From Planctomycetaceae bacterium (GTDB lineage: Bacteria > Planctomycetota > Planctomycetia > Pirellulales > UBA1268), in contig CANHYS010000179.1 in NCBI GenBank assembly GCA_947464585.1, forward strand, positions 1 through 5,676: 5,676 bases of DNA, written 5' to 3'. Of the stretch, positions 1 to 5,676 are shown piece after piece. Under the pieces are notes generated by a model, which saw nothing but the letters and a program-made list of their open reading frames with translations, was not told the origin of the DNA and did no database searches. Each line of letters opens with the position of its first letter. The first letter of the stretch is position 1. The position numbers were made by a program, and so were the translations under genes.

Positions 1-1322
1 CGCTCAAGAAATCGCCGACCGTGAAGCACGTGATCGTGCTCAAGCGGACCGGCCAGCCGGTCGACATGGTGCCGGGCCGCGATGTCTGGTGGCACGACCT
101 CGTGGCCGGCATGCCGACCGACACGCCCCCCGTGGCGATGGATTCGGAGGCGCCGCTCTTCATCCTCTACACCAGCGGCTCGACCGGAAAGCCGAAGGGC
201 ATCAAGCACACGACCGCCGGCTACCTGCTCTGGGCGAAGACCACGGCGGAATGGGTCTTCGACCTGCGGGACGACGACCTCTTCTGGTGCACCGCCGACT
301 GTGGCTGGATCACGGGGCACAGTTACGTGACCTACGGTCCGTTGGCCGCCGGCGCCAGCATCCTGATCTACGAAGGGGCGCCAAACGCGCCGCACGAGGG
401 CCGCTTCTGGGAGATCATCGAACAGGAGAAGCCGACGATCTTCTACACCGCGCCCACTGCCATCCGCTCGTTCATGAAGTGGGGCATGCAGCACATCGAG
501 GGCCGCGATCTGTCGAGCCTGAGACTCCTGGGCACCGTGGGCGAGGGGATCAATCCTGAGGCCTGGATGTGGTACCACGAGGTGATCGGCGGCAAACGCT
601 GCCCGATCGTCGACACGTGGTGGCAGACCGAGACGGGCGGCATCATGATGAGCCCGCTGCCCGGTTGCACGCCCACCAAGCCGGGCAGTTGCACGCTGCC
701 GCTCCCCGGCGTCTGCCCCGAGATCGTCGATGCGGCGGGAGATCCGGTCGAGCAGGGCGAGGGGGGCTGGCTCGTGATGACCAAGCCCTGGCCCGGCATG
801 CTCCGGGGCATCTGGGGCGACGACGAGCGGTTTCGCGAGACCTACTGGTCCCGCGTGCCGGGGAAGTATCTGGCCGGCGACAACGCCCGACAGGATGCCG
901 ACGGCTACTACTGGATCATGGGGCGGATCGATGACGTGCTCAACGTCGCCGGCCACCGCCTTTCCACCATCGAGATCGAAAGCGCCCTGGTGAGCCACCC
1001 GCTGGTGGCCGAGGCGGCCGCGGTGGGCCGTCCGCACGACGTGAAGGGGGAGGCGGTGGCGGTGTTCGTGACGCTCAAGGGCGGCGAGCCCGACGACGTG
1101 AACGCGCTCAAGGACGCGCTGCGAAAGCACGTCCGCCAGCAGATTGGTGCACTGGCCGCGCCCGACGACATCCACTTCTCAGCCACGCTGCCGAAGACCC
1201 GCAGTGGCAAGATCATGCGGCGGCTGCTGCGTGACATCGCCGCAGGCAAGGAAACGGTCGGCGATACGACGACGCTCGAGGATTACACCGTGCTCGCCAA
1301 GCTCCGCGGCAACGACGAGTGA
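1..1322 (+). CDS. acs: Acetyl-CoA synthetase (AMP-forming), C-terminal part; 5' end outside window
   Basis: Activates acetate to acetyl-CoA in the cytoplasm through an acetyl-AMP intermediate (ATP + acetate + CoA). The reading frame is open from base 3, so the gene enters from the left; about 439 of the usual ~650 residues are present and the GTG at 21 is an internal Val, not the start. Seen in order: WWHDLV near 84-101; the adenylate-forming P-loop [11 protein letters not shown] at 168-200; [14 protein letters not shown] around 285-326; TWWQTETGG at 615-641, whose second Trp (621-623) matches the Trp that limits the pocket to acetate in Salmonella Acs, arguing against propionyl-CoA synthetase; the GD...GR pair (Asp 879-881, Arg 924-926) spaced as in Asp500/Arg515 of Salmonella Acs; and [11 protein letters not shown] with Lys at 1209-1211, the lysine that is acetylated by Pat-type enzymes and deacetylated by sirtuins in other bacteria. 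The C-terminus is complete. No partner gene (acetate permease, pat, cobB) is visible. Confidence 0.96.
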   Translation, partial: LKKSPTVKHVIVLKRTGQPVDMVPGRDVWWHDLVAGMPTDTPPVAMDSEAPLFILYTSGSTGKPKGIKHTTAGYLLWAKTTAEWVFDLRDDDLFWCTADCGWITGHSYVTYGPLAAGASILIYEGAPNAPHEGRFWEIIEQEKPTIFYTAPTAIRSFMKWGMQHIEGRDLSSLRLLGTVGEGINPEAWMWYHEVIGGKRCPIVDTWWQTETGGIMMSPLPGCTPTKPGSCTLPLPGVCPEIVDAAGDPVEQGEGGWLVMTKPWPGMLRGIWGDDERFRETYWSRVPGKYLAGDNARQDADGYYWIMGRIDDVLNVAGHRLSTIEIESALVSHPLVAEAAAVGRPHDVKGEAVAVFVTLKGGEPDDVNALKDALRKHVRQQIGALAAPDDIHFSATLPKTRSGKIMRRLLRDIAAGKETVGDTTTLEDYTVLAKLRGNDE

Positions 1323-1340
1323 TCGGTCACGGTCAGAGCA

Positions 1341-1370
1341 GATCCCGTCGCTCGCGCTCCGGGCTGGTAT
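1341..1370 (-). repeat. 30-nt REP-like hairpin repeat, copy 1 (type A)
   Basis: Read on the minus strand it starts ATACCAGCCC and ends GACGGGATC. It matches copy 3 (5420-5449) at 26 of 30 positions. Arms of 8 bases flank a GCGA loop; the outer CCC/GGG and inner GC/GC pairs are canonical, the fourth is G-C, and the fifth and sixth are a tandem G-A/A-G apposition. It lies 18 bases after the acs stop codon and forms a head-to-head inverted pair with copy 2, with 19 bases between them. Confidence 0.8.
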
Positions 1371-1389
1371 GGACCCCATGCACCGGGAG

Positions 1390-1419
1390 ATACAAGCCCC
1401 CGGCGTGAGCCGGGGGATC
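1390..1419 (+). repeat. 30-nt REP-like hairpin repeat, copy 2 (type B, perfect stem)
   Basis: Begins ATACAAGCCCC and ends GGGGGATC. An 8-bp GC-only perfect stem (1397-1404 with 1409-1416) closes a GTGA tetraloop of the GNRA class. It matches the reverse complement of copy 4 (5556-5585) at 28 of 30 positions, and matches type-A copy 3 at 23 of 30, with the differences concentrated in the middle of the two arms. The hairpin could impede RNA polymerase or 3' exonucleases after acs, but no T-tract follows, so it is not called a terminator. Confidence 0.85.
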
Positions 1420-1444
1420 CGCCCTGTCGCCCACGGCACGTCGG

Positions 1445-1450
1445 TATACT
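1445..1450 (+). promoter_or_regulatory. Possible -10 element for a leaderless U32-family transcript
   Basis: TATACT (5 of 6 to TATAAT) stands out in a GC-rich gap, ending 6 bases before the ATG at 1457. Transcription would then begin at or next to the A of the ATG, and there is no Shine-Dalgarno sequence in front of this gene (the bases between are CCCTTC), which fits a leaderless mRNA. The -35 region is poor: CTGTCG at 1424-1429 with a 15-base spacer. This rests on base composition and spacing only. Confidence 0.35.
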
Positions 1451-1456
1451 CCCTTC

Positions 1457-3940
1457 ATGGCCTCCGCTCCCGACCTCCCCGCGCCCGCCGGTGACTGGGA
1501 CTGCGTCCGCGCCGCCATCGAAAACGGTGCCGACGCTGTCTATTTCGGCCTCGAGGCCGGCTTCAACGCCCGGGCCCGGGCCACGAACTTCGCGGTCGAC
1601 GACCTGCCCCGGCTCATGGCCATGCTGCACCGCCGCGGGCTGAAGGGCTACGCCACGCTCAACACGCTCGTCTTCAGCGACGAGCTGCCGCAGTTCGAGC
1701 AGGTGATCGTCGCCGTTGCCGAGGCTGGCGTCGATGCCGTGCTCGTGCAGGATGTCGGCGCCGCCCGGCTCATCAAGGCGATCTGTCCCGATCTCCCGCT
1801 GCACGCCTCGACGCAGATGACATTGACCAGCGCCGAGAGCATCCGCCTCGCTGAGCAGCTCGGCATGCAGCGGGTGGTCGTGGCCCGGGAACTCTCCATC
1901 GATGAGATCATTGCGATTCGCCGCCAGACGGCGATGCCGCTGGAGGTGTTTGTGCACGGCGCGCTCTGCGTGGCCTATTCGGGGCAGTGCCTCACGAGCG
2001 AGTCGCTCGGGGGCCGCAGCGCCAACCGCGGCCAGTGCGCCCAGGCCTGCCGGCTGCCCTACGACCTCGTCTGCGATGGCAAGGATGTCGATCTCGGCAG
2101 CCAGAAATATCTGCTCTCGCCGCAGGATCTCGCCGCCTATGCGCTCGTGCCGGAACTGCTTGCCGCCGGCATCGCGTCGTTCAAGATCGAGGGTCGGCTC
2201 AAGACGCCCGAATACGTCGCCAACATCACGAAGCACTATCGCGCGGCGATCGATGCGGCGGTGGCCGCACACCCGGTCGTGTTCACGCCACGTGATGTGG
2301 AGGAGATGGAGCTGTCGTTCTCCCGCGGGTTCTCGCCGGGCTGGCTCCAGGGCTGCGATCATAAAATGCTCGTGCCTGCGACGAGCAGCGCGAAGCGAGG
2401 CGTGAAGCTCGGCACCGTCGCGGCTGTCCGCCGCGGCCGGGTGGTGATCGATCTCGTGGCCGGCGTGAAGCGGGGTGACGGCGTGGCCTTCGACTGCGGC
2501 CAGCCGATCGACAACCCGGAGGGGGGCCGCGTCTACGAGGTGTTTCAGGGCAGCCAGTCGCTCACCGAGCCCGTAGCGTGTGGTCAGGTGGAGCTGACGT
2601 TTGGGCACGGGGCGGTCGACTTCGACGCGGTGCAGCCAGGGCAGACCGTCTGGAAGACCGACGATCCCCAGCTCACCGCCCGTCTGCGGAAGACCTTCGC
2701 CTCGGCCGATCCGCAGCGACGCACACCGATCGACCTGCACGTCACGGTGGCCGTGGGCGGGCCGGTGCGGATCGTGGCGACGGTGGCGGGGGGCAGGCAG
2801 TGCGTTGTCGAGTCGGACGGGCCCACGGTCGCGGCCACGAAGCATCCGCTGACCACCGAGACACTGCAGTCACAGCTCGCCAGACTGGGCGGCACTCCAT
2901 TCGAGCTCGAGTCGCTCACGGCCGACATCATCGGTGCACCGATGGTGCCGCACAGCGTGCTTGGAAAACTGCGGCACGACCTCGTCGCCCGGCTCGAGGA
3001 GACGGTGGTGGCCCTGCCGCCGCGGCGGATCGACCGCGGCGTGTTGGCAAGAGCGGAAGGCGGAAAGGGCAAAGCCGAGATTGTCGCGTTGCACGTCTTG
3101 GTGCGGTCGCTCTCGCAGTTGCGTGACGTGCTCGAACTCGGCGAGCGGAGCCTCTCCGCCGACTTCGCCGACATCCGGCAGTATCGCGAGGCGGTGGAGC
3201 TGGCGCATGCACGCGGAGCCACGATCCAGCTCGCCACGCCCCGGATCCAGAAGCCCGACGAGATGGGCATCTTCCGGCTCATGGTCAAGGCTGAGCCCGA
3301 CGGCGTGCTCGTCCGCAACATCGGCGGCCTGCGATTCTTTCGCGAGCATGGGCTGCCGATCACCGGCGATTTCTCGCTGAACGTCACGAATGAGCTGACC
3401 GCGGCATTTTTCATGGAGGAGGGACTCACGCGGGTGACCGCGTCGTACGACCTGAATCGGGAGCAGTTGCTGGCGCTGGTGGCGGCGACGCCGCCGGAGT
3501 GGCTCGAGGTGGTGGTTCACCAGCACATGCCGATGTTCCACATGGAGCACTGCGTGTTTTGTGCCGTGCTTTCGCCAGGCACCAACAAGACCAACTGCGG
3601 CCGGCCGTGCGACGACCACGTCGTGAAGCTCCGCGACCGGATCGGTGTGGAGCACCCGCTCACCGCCGACGTGGGCTGCCGCAACACGCTCTTCAATGCC
3701 GTGCCGCAGAGCGCCGCCGAGGCGGTGCCTGCGCTCGTGGCCCGCGGTGTCGGGCACTTCCGCGTAGAACTCCTCGACGAGTCAGCGGAGGCTATCGGCG
3801 ACATCGTTCATGGCTACCGCGACCTGCTCGCCGGCAGGACGACCGGCCGCGAGGTGTGGGGTCGGCTCAAGGCCACCAACCGCGTGGGTGTGACCCGGGG
3901 CACGCTGGAAGAACGCCGCAATCCGCTCGCCATCCTGTAG
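1457..3940 (+). CDS. Long-form peptidase U32 family protein (RlhA/TrhP-like, probable RNA hydroxylation)
   Basis: An 827-residue protein. The ATG at 1457 is chosen because the family's N-terminal PAPAGDWDCVRAAI...GADAVYFG motif begins at about residue 8. Residues 1-~300 form the U32 TIM-barrel-like domain with the signature EVFVHGALCVAYSGQC (163-178), ANRGQCAQAC (to 198) and FKIEGRLKTPEYV (from 242). Cysteines 171, 178, 194 and 198 form the typical C-x6-C-x15-C-x3-C set. Residues ~420-520 look like the DUF3656 middle domain. The C-terminal part (~545-800) carries a second cluster, Cys699, 702, 714 and 718, in HMEHCVFC...NCGRPC, then ADVGCRNTLFN. Known relatives: E. coli RlhA (23S rRNA 5-hydroxycytidine), TrhP (tRNA 5-hydroxyuridine), and UbiU/UbiV, where cysteines hold a 4Fe-4S cluster. 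Hydroxylation of RNA is inferred from family, with domain order nearest RlhA; collagenase annotation is historical. No signal peptide, so cytoplasmic. It has no clear Shine-Dalgarno site and probably forms its own transcription unit. Confidence 0.93.
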   Translation: MASAPDLPAPAGDWDCVRAAIENGADAVYFGLEAGFNARARATNFAVDDLPRLMAMLHRRGLKGYATLNTLVFSDELPQFEQVIVAVAEAGVDAVLVQDVGAARLIKAICPDLPLHASTQMTLTSAESIRLAEQLGMQRVVVARELSIDEIIAIRRQTAMPLEVFVHGALCVAYSGQCLTSESLGGRSANRGQCAQACRLPYDLVCDGKDVDLGSQKYLLSPQDLAAYALVPELLAAGIASFKIEGRLKTPEYVANITKHYRAAIDAAVAAHPVVFTPRDVEEMELSFSRGFSPGWLQGCDHKMLVPATSSAKRGVKLGTVAAVRRGRVVIDLVAGVKRGDGVAFDCGQPIDNPEGGRVYEVFQGSQSLTEPVACGQVELTFGHGAVDFDAVQPGQTVWKTDDPQLTARLRKTFASADPQRRTPIDLHVTVAVGGPVRIVATVAGGRQCVVESDGPTVAATKHPLTTETLQSQLARLGGTPFELESLTADIIGAPMVPHSVLGKLRHDLVARLEETVVALPPRRIDRGVLARAEGGKGKAEIVALHVLVRSLSQLRDVLELGERSLSADFADIRQYREAVELAHARGATIQLATPRIQKPDEMGIFRLMVKAEPDGVLVRNIGGLRFFREHGLPITGDFSLNVTNELTAAFFMEEGLTRVTASYDLNREQLLALVAATPPEWLEVVVHQHMPMFHMEHCVFCAVLSPGTNKTNCGRPCDDHVVKLRDRIGVEHPLTADVGCRNTLFNAVPQSAAEAVPALVARGVGHFRVELLDESAEAIGDIVHGYRDLLAGRTTGREVWGRLKATNRVGVTRGTLEERRNPLAIL

Positions 3941-3960
3941 TGGCTGCATCGGGCTGAAAA

Positions 3961-3975
3961 CGGCTGAAAAAGCCG
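3961..3975 (+). terminator. Weak hairpin after the U32-family gene
   Basis: CGGCT and AGCCG pair as a 5-bp stem around a GAAAA loop, 20 bases after the stop codon. The GGCTGAAAA unit occurs twice in a row (3952-3960 and 3962-3970). There is no following T-run (GTGTGTCTCC instead), so intrinsic termination here would be inefficient at best. Confidence 0.2.
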
Positions 3976-4025
3976 GTGTGTCTCCTCGTGGCGGTGCCGC
4001 GGGTACTGGCTATTACGCAGACTTT

Positions 4026-4105
4026 ACCGGCTGCTTGCAACGCCCCCGGCAACGCCGTAAGACAGTTGGTCTTGACCGGTGGTTCGAGGCCCCATTTTGC
4101 GGGGT
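4026..4105 (+). other. Possible folded leader RNA upstream of the DUF937 gene
   Basis: By eye, ACCGG at 4026-4030 can pair with CCGGT at 4076-4080, enclosing two hairpins: TTGC/GCAA (4035-4038 with 4049-4052) and TAAGAC/GTCTTG (4058-4063 with 4069-4074, last pair a wobble). A separate CCCC/GGGG hairpin follows (4090-4093 with 4101-4104, extendable by one G-T pair). The stems are short, and GC-rich DNA gives such pairings by chance. No known riboswitch class was recognised. The rest of 3941-4195 shows no gene and no convincing promoter; TTGACC at 4072-4077 has no good -10 partner. Confidence 0.2.
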
Positions 4106-4181
4106 GTCGGGCACGGTCAGGCATGCTCGTCAGGGCGGACGTGTCATGTTGTTTCACACTTCCTTCGGTTTCTTTCCTTCT

Positions 4182-4185
4182 GGAG
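4182..4185 (+). promoter_or_regulatory. Ribosome binding site of the DUF937 gene
   Basis: GGAG ends 10 bases before the ATG at 4196, just after a pyrimidine-rich stretch (4151-4181). It decides for this start over in-frame codons upstream as far as 4079, whose translation (Arg, His, Cys and Trp-rich) does not resemble the rest of the protein. Confidence 0.6.
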
Positions 4186-4195
4186 ACGAGCGACC

Positions 4196-5326
4196 ATGAA
4201 TCTTGTGGATCTTGTGACAAGCCAACTGACCGGCGACGTGCTGGGCAAGCTGGCCGGCCTTTCAGGCGCGAGCGAGGCACAGACCCGTTCCGCCACCAGC
4301 GCCGCTGTGCCGGCACTGCTCAGCGCGTTTGGGAAACTGGCTTCGACCAATAGCGGTGCCAGCTCACTGGCCAGCTCGTTGGGCGGCCTCGACCTCAAGA
4401 CGCTCGGCAATCTCGCCGGCCTGCTCGGCGGCAGCCAGGCTTCGGGCCTCGGCAGCATCGGTGGCAGCCTGCTCTCGTCGTTGCTCGGCAACAACCTCGG
4501 CAGCCTCGTGGGCACGATCGCTTCGTTTGCGGGCATGCAGCCCGGCATCATGAAGACGCTGCTCACCTACTTGGCCCCGATCGTGCTGGGCACGGTCGCG
4601 AACTCCTTCAAGGGTGCCAAGCCCGATGCGGCCGGTCTCATGCGGCTCTTCTCGGAGCAGCAGGACAACATCAAGGCGGCCCTGCCGCGTGGCCTGTCGC
4701 TGGCCGACTTCGACACGACCTCGGCCTCGCCGCGTCGTGCCGAGGAGACCCGCGGCGTGCACCGTCACGAAGAGCCGGCCTCGGCGTTCCCGTCGTGGCT
4801 GCCGCTCTTGCTGCTGCCGCTGCTGGGCCTCGTTGGCTACTTGATGTGGCCGAAGCCGGCACCGGCGCCCCGCGCTGTCGTGGTCAACGAGACTGTTCGT
4901 CAGGAAGGCCCCCTGGTCGTTGATCGGACCGAGACCGTCGAAATGCAGGGCAAGAAGGTCGTTGCCGACACCGTCGAGGAGACGATCGCATTGGCCCCCG
5001 GCGTGGCTGACGCCCTGAAGATGGGCACGGAGCTCACCGGCCTGTTCGGCAACCTCGGCAAGGTGCTCGGCGGCGTGACCAATGAGGAGTCGGCTCGGGC
5101 TGCGATCCCGCAGCTGACCGAGTTCGCTCCGGTTCTCGAGTCGCTGCAGAAGTCGACCGTGGCGCTGCCCGAGGCAGGCCGCTCGACGATCGCGGAAATG
5201 GTGCTGAAGAACATGGGCGGTCTGCAGAAGGTGATCGACACCGTCATGGCGATCCCCGGCGTCAAGGAGATCCTTGGCCCGACCGTCACGCCGATGATCG
5301 AGACGCTCTCGAAGCTCGGCAAGTAA
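4196..5326 (+). CDS. DUF937 domain protein with one transmembrane helix and a helical C-terminal domain
   Basis: A 376-residue protein starting MNLVDLVTSQLTGDVLGKLA, the usual opening of DUF937 proteins. Residues 1-~165 are the DUF937 region, unusually rich in Gly, Ser, Ala and Leu (SSLASSLGGL, LAGLLGG, SLLSSLLGNNLGSL), ending with LAPIVLGTVANSF (~127-139) and LPRGLSLADFD. A charged linker (RR, HRHEE) leads to a single hydrophobic helix from Trp201 to Trp218, then a Pro/Ala/Lys spacer (PKPAPAPR). The C-terminal ~150 residues are mostly helical, with GVTNEESARAAIPQL, ALPEAGRS and IPGVKEILGPTV. Basic residues before the helix suggest N-terminus inside and C-terminal domain in the periplasm. Other DUF937 proteins are often fused to envelope domains such as OmpA-like; none is seen here. 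Function is unknown; an envelope role is inferred. It has its own Shine-Dalgarno site and a strong terminator 43 bases after the stop, so it ends a transcription unit. The start could be wrong but the frame is secure. Confidence 0.85.
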   Translation: MNLVDLVTSQLTGDVLGKLAGLSGASEAQTRSATSAAVPALLSAFGKLASTNSGASSLASSLGGLDLKTLGNLAGLLGGSQASGLGSIGGSLLSSLLGNNLGSLVGTIASFAGMQPGIMKTLLTYLAPIVLGTVANSFKGAKPDAAGLMRLFSEQQDNIKAALPRGLSLADFDTTSASPRRAEETRGVHRHEEPASAFPSWLPLLLLPLLGLVGYLMWPKPAPAPRAVVVNETVRQEGPLVVDRTETVEMQGKKVVADTVEETIALAPGVADALKMGTELTGLFGNLGKVLGGVTNEESARAAIPQLTEFAPVLESLQKSTVALPEAGRSTIAEMVLKNMGGLQKVIDTVMAIPGVKEILGPTVTPMIETLSKLGK

Positions 5327-5369
5327 TGCGGTCGTGCGGCGTCATGTCGCACGCCTGCTGAACACACAA

Positions 5370-5411
5370 CTGGCCCGGATCGGCCCCGCCGATCCGGGCC
5401 AGCTTGTTTTT
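5370..5411 (+). terminator. Strong intrinsic terminator of the DUF937 gene
   Basis: A perfect 14-bp stem (5370-5383 with 5389-5402, core GGCCCGGATC) closes the loop CCCCG and is followed by CTTGTTTTT. With a bulged C at 5403 the ACAA at 5366-5369 can pair with TTGT at 5404-5407, lengthening the stem. The T-rich tail lies on the plus strand, so it serves the gene ending at 5326. Confidence 0.93.
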
Positions 5412-5419
5412 GGGTGTGC

Positions 5420-5449
5420 ATACAAGCCCTGAGCGTCAGCGACGGGATC
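5420..5449 (+). repeat. 30-nt REP-like hairpin repeat, copy 3 (type A)
   Basis: Begins ATACAAGCCCTGAGC and ends GACGGGATC; 26 of 30 identical to copy 1 on the other strand. Outer CCC/GGG and inner GC/GC pairs are kept around a GTCA loop, but the middle three positions (TGA facing GAC) are unpaired or non-canonical. It starts 8 bases after the terminator T-run and faces copy 4 tail-to-tail. Confidence 0.8.
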
Positions 5450-5457
5450 GGCTTCAC

Positions 5458-5506
5458 GGCAAGGCTCGGCATCATGACGGCCTTGCCTTGGCCGACATCC
5501 GTCGGC
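5458..5506 (+). other. Two adjacent inverted repeats in the downstream gap
   Basis: GGCAAGGC (5458-5465) pairs with GCCTTGCC (5480-5487) across 14 bases. Immediately after, GCCGAC (5491-5496) pairs with GTCGGC (5501-5506) across ATCC, extendable by wobble pairs. Neither is followed by a T-run. They lie between the two inverted repeat copies 3 and 4 and may be part of one composite element. Confidence 0.5.
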
Positions 5507-5516
5507 TGGTGCTTAC

Positions 5517-5532
5517 CCGGGCCTCCGGGCCT
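5517..5532 (+). repeat. Tandem duplication of an 8-bp unit
   Basis: CCGGGCCT occurs twice without a gap (5517-5524 and 5525-5532). Short enough to have arisen by replication slippage. Confidence 0.6.
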
Positions 5533-5544
5533 GGAGCCGTCGTG

Positions 5545-5568
5545 ATCCCCCGGCTCATCCCCCGGCTC
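5545..5568 (+). repeat. Tandem duplication of a 12-bp half-repeat
   Basis: ATCCCCCGGCTC occurs twice without a gap (5545-5556 and 5557-5568). The second copy is part of repeat copy 4, so the first is an extra half-arm. It gives the hairpin a choice of two left arms for the same right arm at 5571-5578. Confidence 0.8.
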
Positions 5569-5585
5569 ACGCCGGGGGCTTCTAT
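5556..5585 (-). repeat. 30-nt REP-like hairpin repeat, copy 4 (type B, perfect stem)
   Basis: Read on the minus strand it begins ATAGAAGCCCC and ends GGGGGATG. It shares 28 of 30 bases with copy 2, including an uninterrupted 25-base core (5557-5581). The 8-bp perfect stem (5559-5566 with 5571-5578) has a GTGA loop on the minus strand. It lies 31 bases downstream of the stop codon of the putative minus-strand gene. Confidence 0.85.
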
Positions 5586-5616
5586 GGGACAAGCGACGGG
5601 AGCGGCGTCGGGCCGG

Positions 5617-5676
5617 TCACCAGTAGATGTATTGGAGGAACCGCTCGCGGTCGGGCTTCGGGAGGCCTGCCACGTC
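5617..5676 (-). CDS. C-terminal end of a possible minus-strand gene, unidentified
   Basis: The minus strand reads without a stop from the right edge to TGA at 5619-5617, giving DVAGLPKPDRERFLQYIYW as the last 19 residues. The mix of charged and aromatic residues looks like real protein, and the hairpin repeat just downstream suits a 3' end. Nineteen codons are too few to name a family or to prove a gene. If real, it converges on the DUF937 gene, with 290 bases between the two stop codons. Confidence 0.4.
   Translation of the reverse strand, partial: DVAGLPKPDRERFLQYIYW

Noticed and set aside
1397..1416. Intrinsic terminator for acs
   Set aside because: The stem is strong but is followed by GATCCGCCC with no T-run, and it is a member of a dispersed repeat family.
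1341..1419. CRISPR array
   Set aside because: Copies alternate strand, occur only in pairs with unequal spacing and are spread over two gaps; there is no regular repeat-spacer series.
1283..2845. Long minus-strand open frame of 520 codons opposite the U32-family gene
   Set aside because: Its translation is Arg/His/Gly-rich with no recognisable motif and it lies opposite a clear conserved protein; long antisense frames are expected in GC-rich coding DNA. The same holds for the minus-strand frames at 2584-3429 and 2870-3757.
1457..3940. Collagenase/protease function suggested by the U32 family name
   Set aside because: Studied members with the same cysteine signature (RlhA, TrhP, UbiU/UbiV) act in hydroxylation of RNA or ubiquinone precursors; no protease catalytic motif or secretion signal is visible.
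4078..4093. tRNA T-loop-like sequence GGTTCGAGGCC
   Set aside because: The T-stem does not pair properly and no acceptor, D or anticodon arms can be built around it.
4079..4195. Upstream extension of the DUF937 protein from a GTG at 4079
   Set aside because: The extra 39 residues do not resemble a DUF937 N-terminus or a signal peptide, whereas the ATG at 4196 has GGAG upstream and opens with the family's usual sequence.

Overview
The window is GC-rich (about two thirds G+C by eye) bacterial chromosome with three plus-strand genes, all intact inside the window except the first, and the tail of what may be a minus-strand gene at the right edge. Gene content (acetyl-CoA synthetase, a long U32-family protein, a DUF937 membrane protein) and the hairpin repeats between genes fit a planctomycete of the Pirellulales type. 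That placement is an inference from general look; no marker gene is present.

Layout. 1-1322: the C-terminal two thirds of acetyl-CoA synthetase (Acs), entering from the left edge. 1323-1456: a short intergenic region holding two inverted copies of a 30-nt hairpin repeat and a possible -10 element placed for leaderless transcription. 1457-3940: an 827-residue U32 'peptidase' family protein with two four-cysteine clusters, related to the RNA-hydroxylation proteins RlhA and TrhP rather than to true proteases. 3941-4195: leader region with possible RNA folding and a Shine-Dalgarno site. 4196-5326: a DUF937 protein with one membrane segment and a helical C-terminal domain. 5370-5411: a very strong intrinsic terminator. 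5412-5616: non-coding region packed with hairpins, tandem duplications and a second inverted pair of the 30-nt repeat. 5617-5676: last 19 codons of a possible minus-strand gene.

The genes do not form an obvious pathway. Gaps of 134 and 255 bases and signals in each gap suggest separate transcription units: acetate activation, probable RNA (or cofactor) hydroxylation, and an envelope protein of unknown role. The most notable feature is the repeat family. Four copies of one 30-nt element, each with a potential 8-pair stem closed by a four-base GNNA loop (GNRA in three of them), lie as two inverted pairs in two different intergenic gaps. This is the arrangement of REP/BIME (REPIN) elements. Two sub-families differ in the middle of the stem, one perfectly paired and one carrying non-canonical G-A/A-G apposition.
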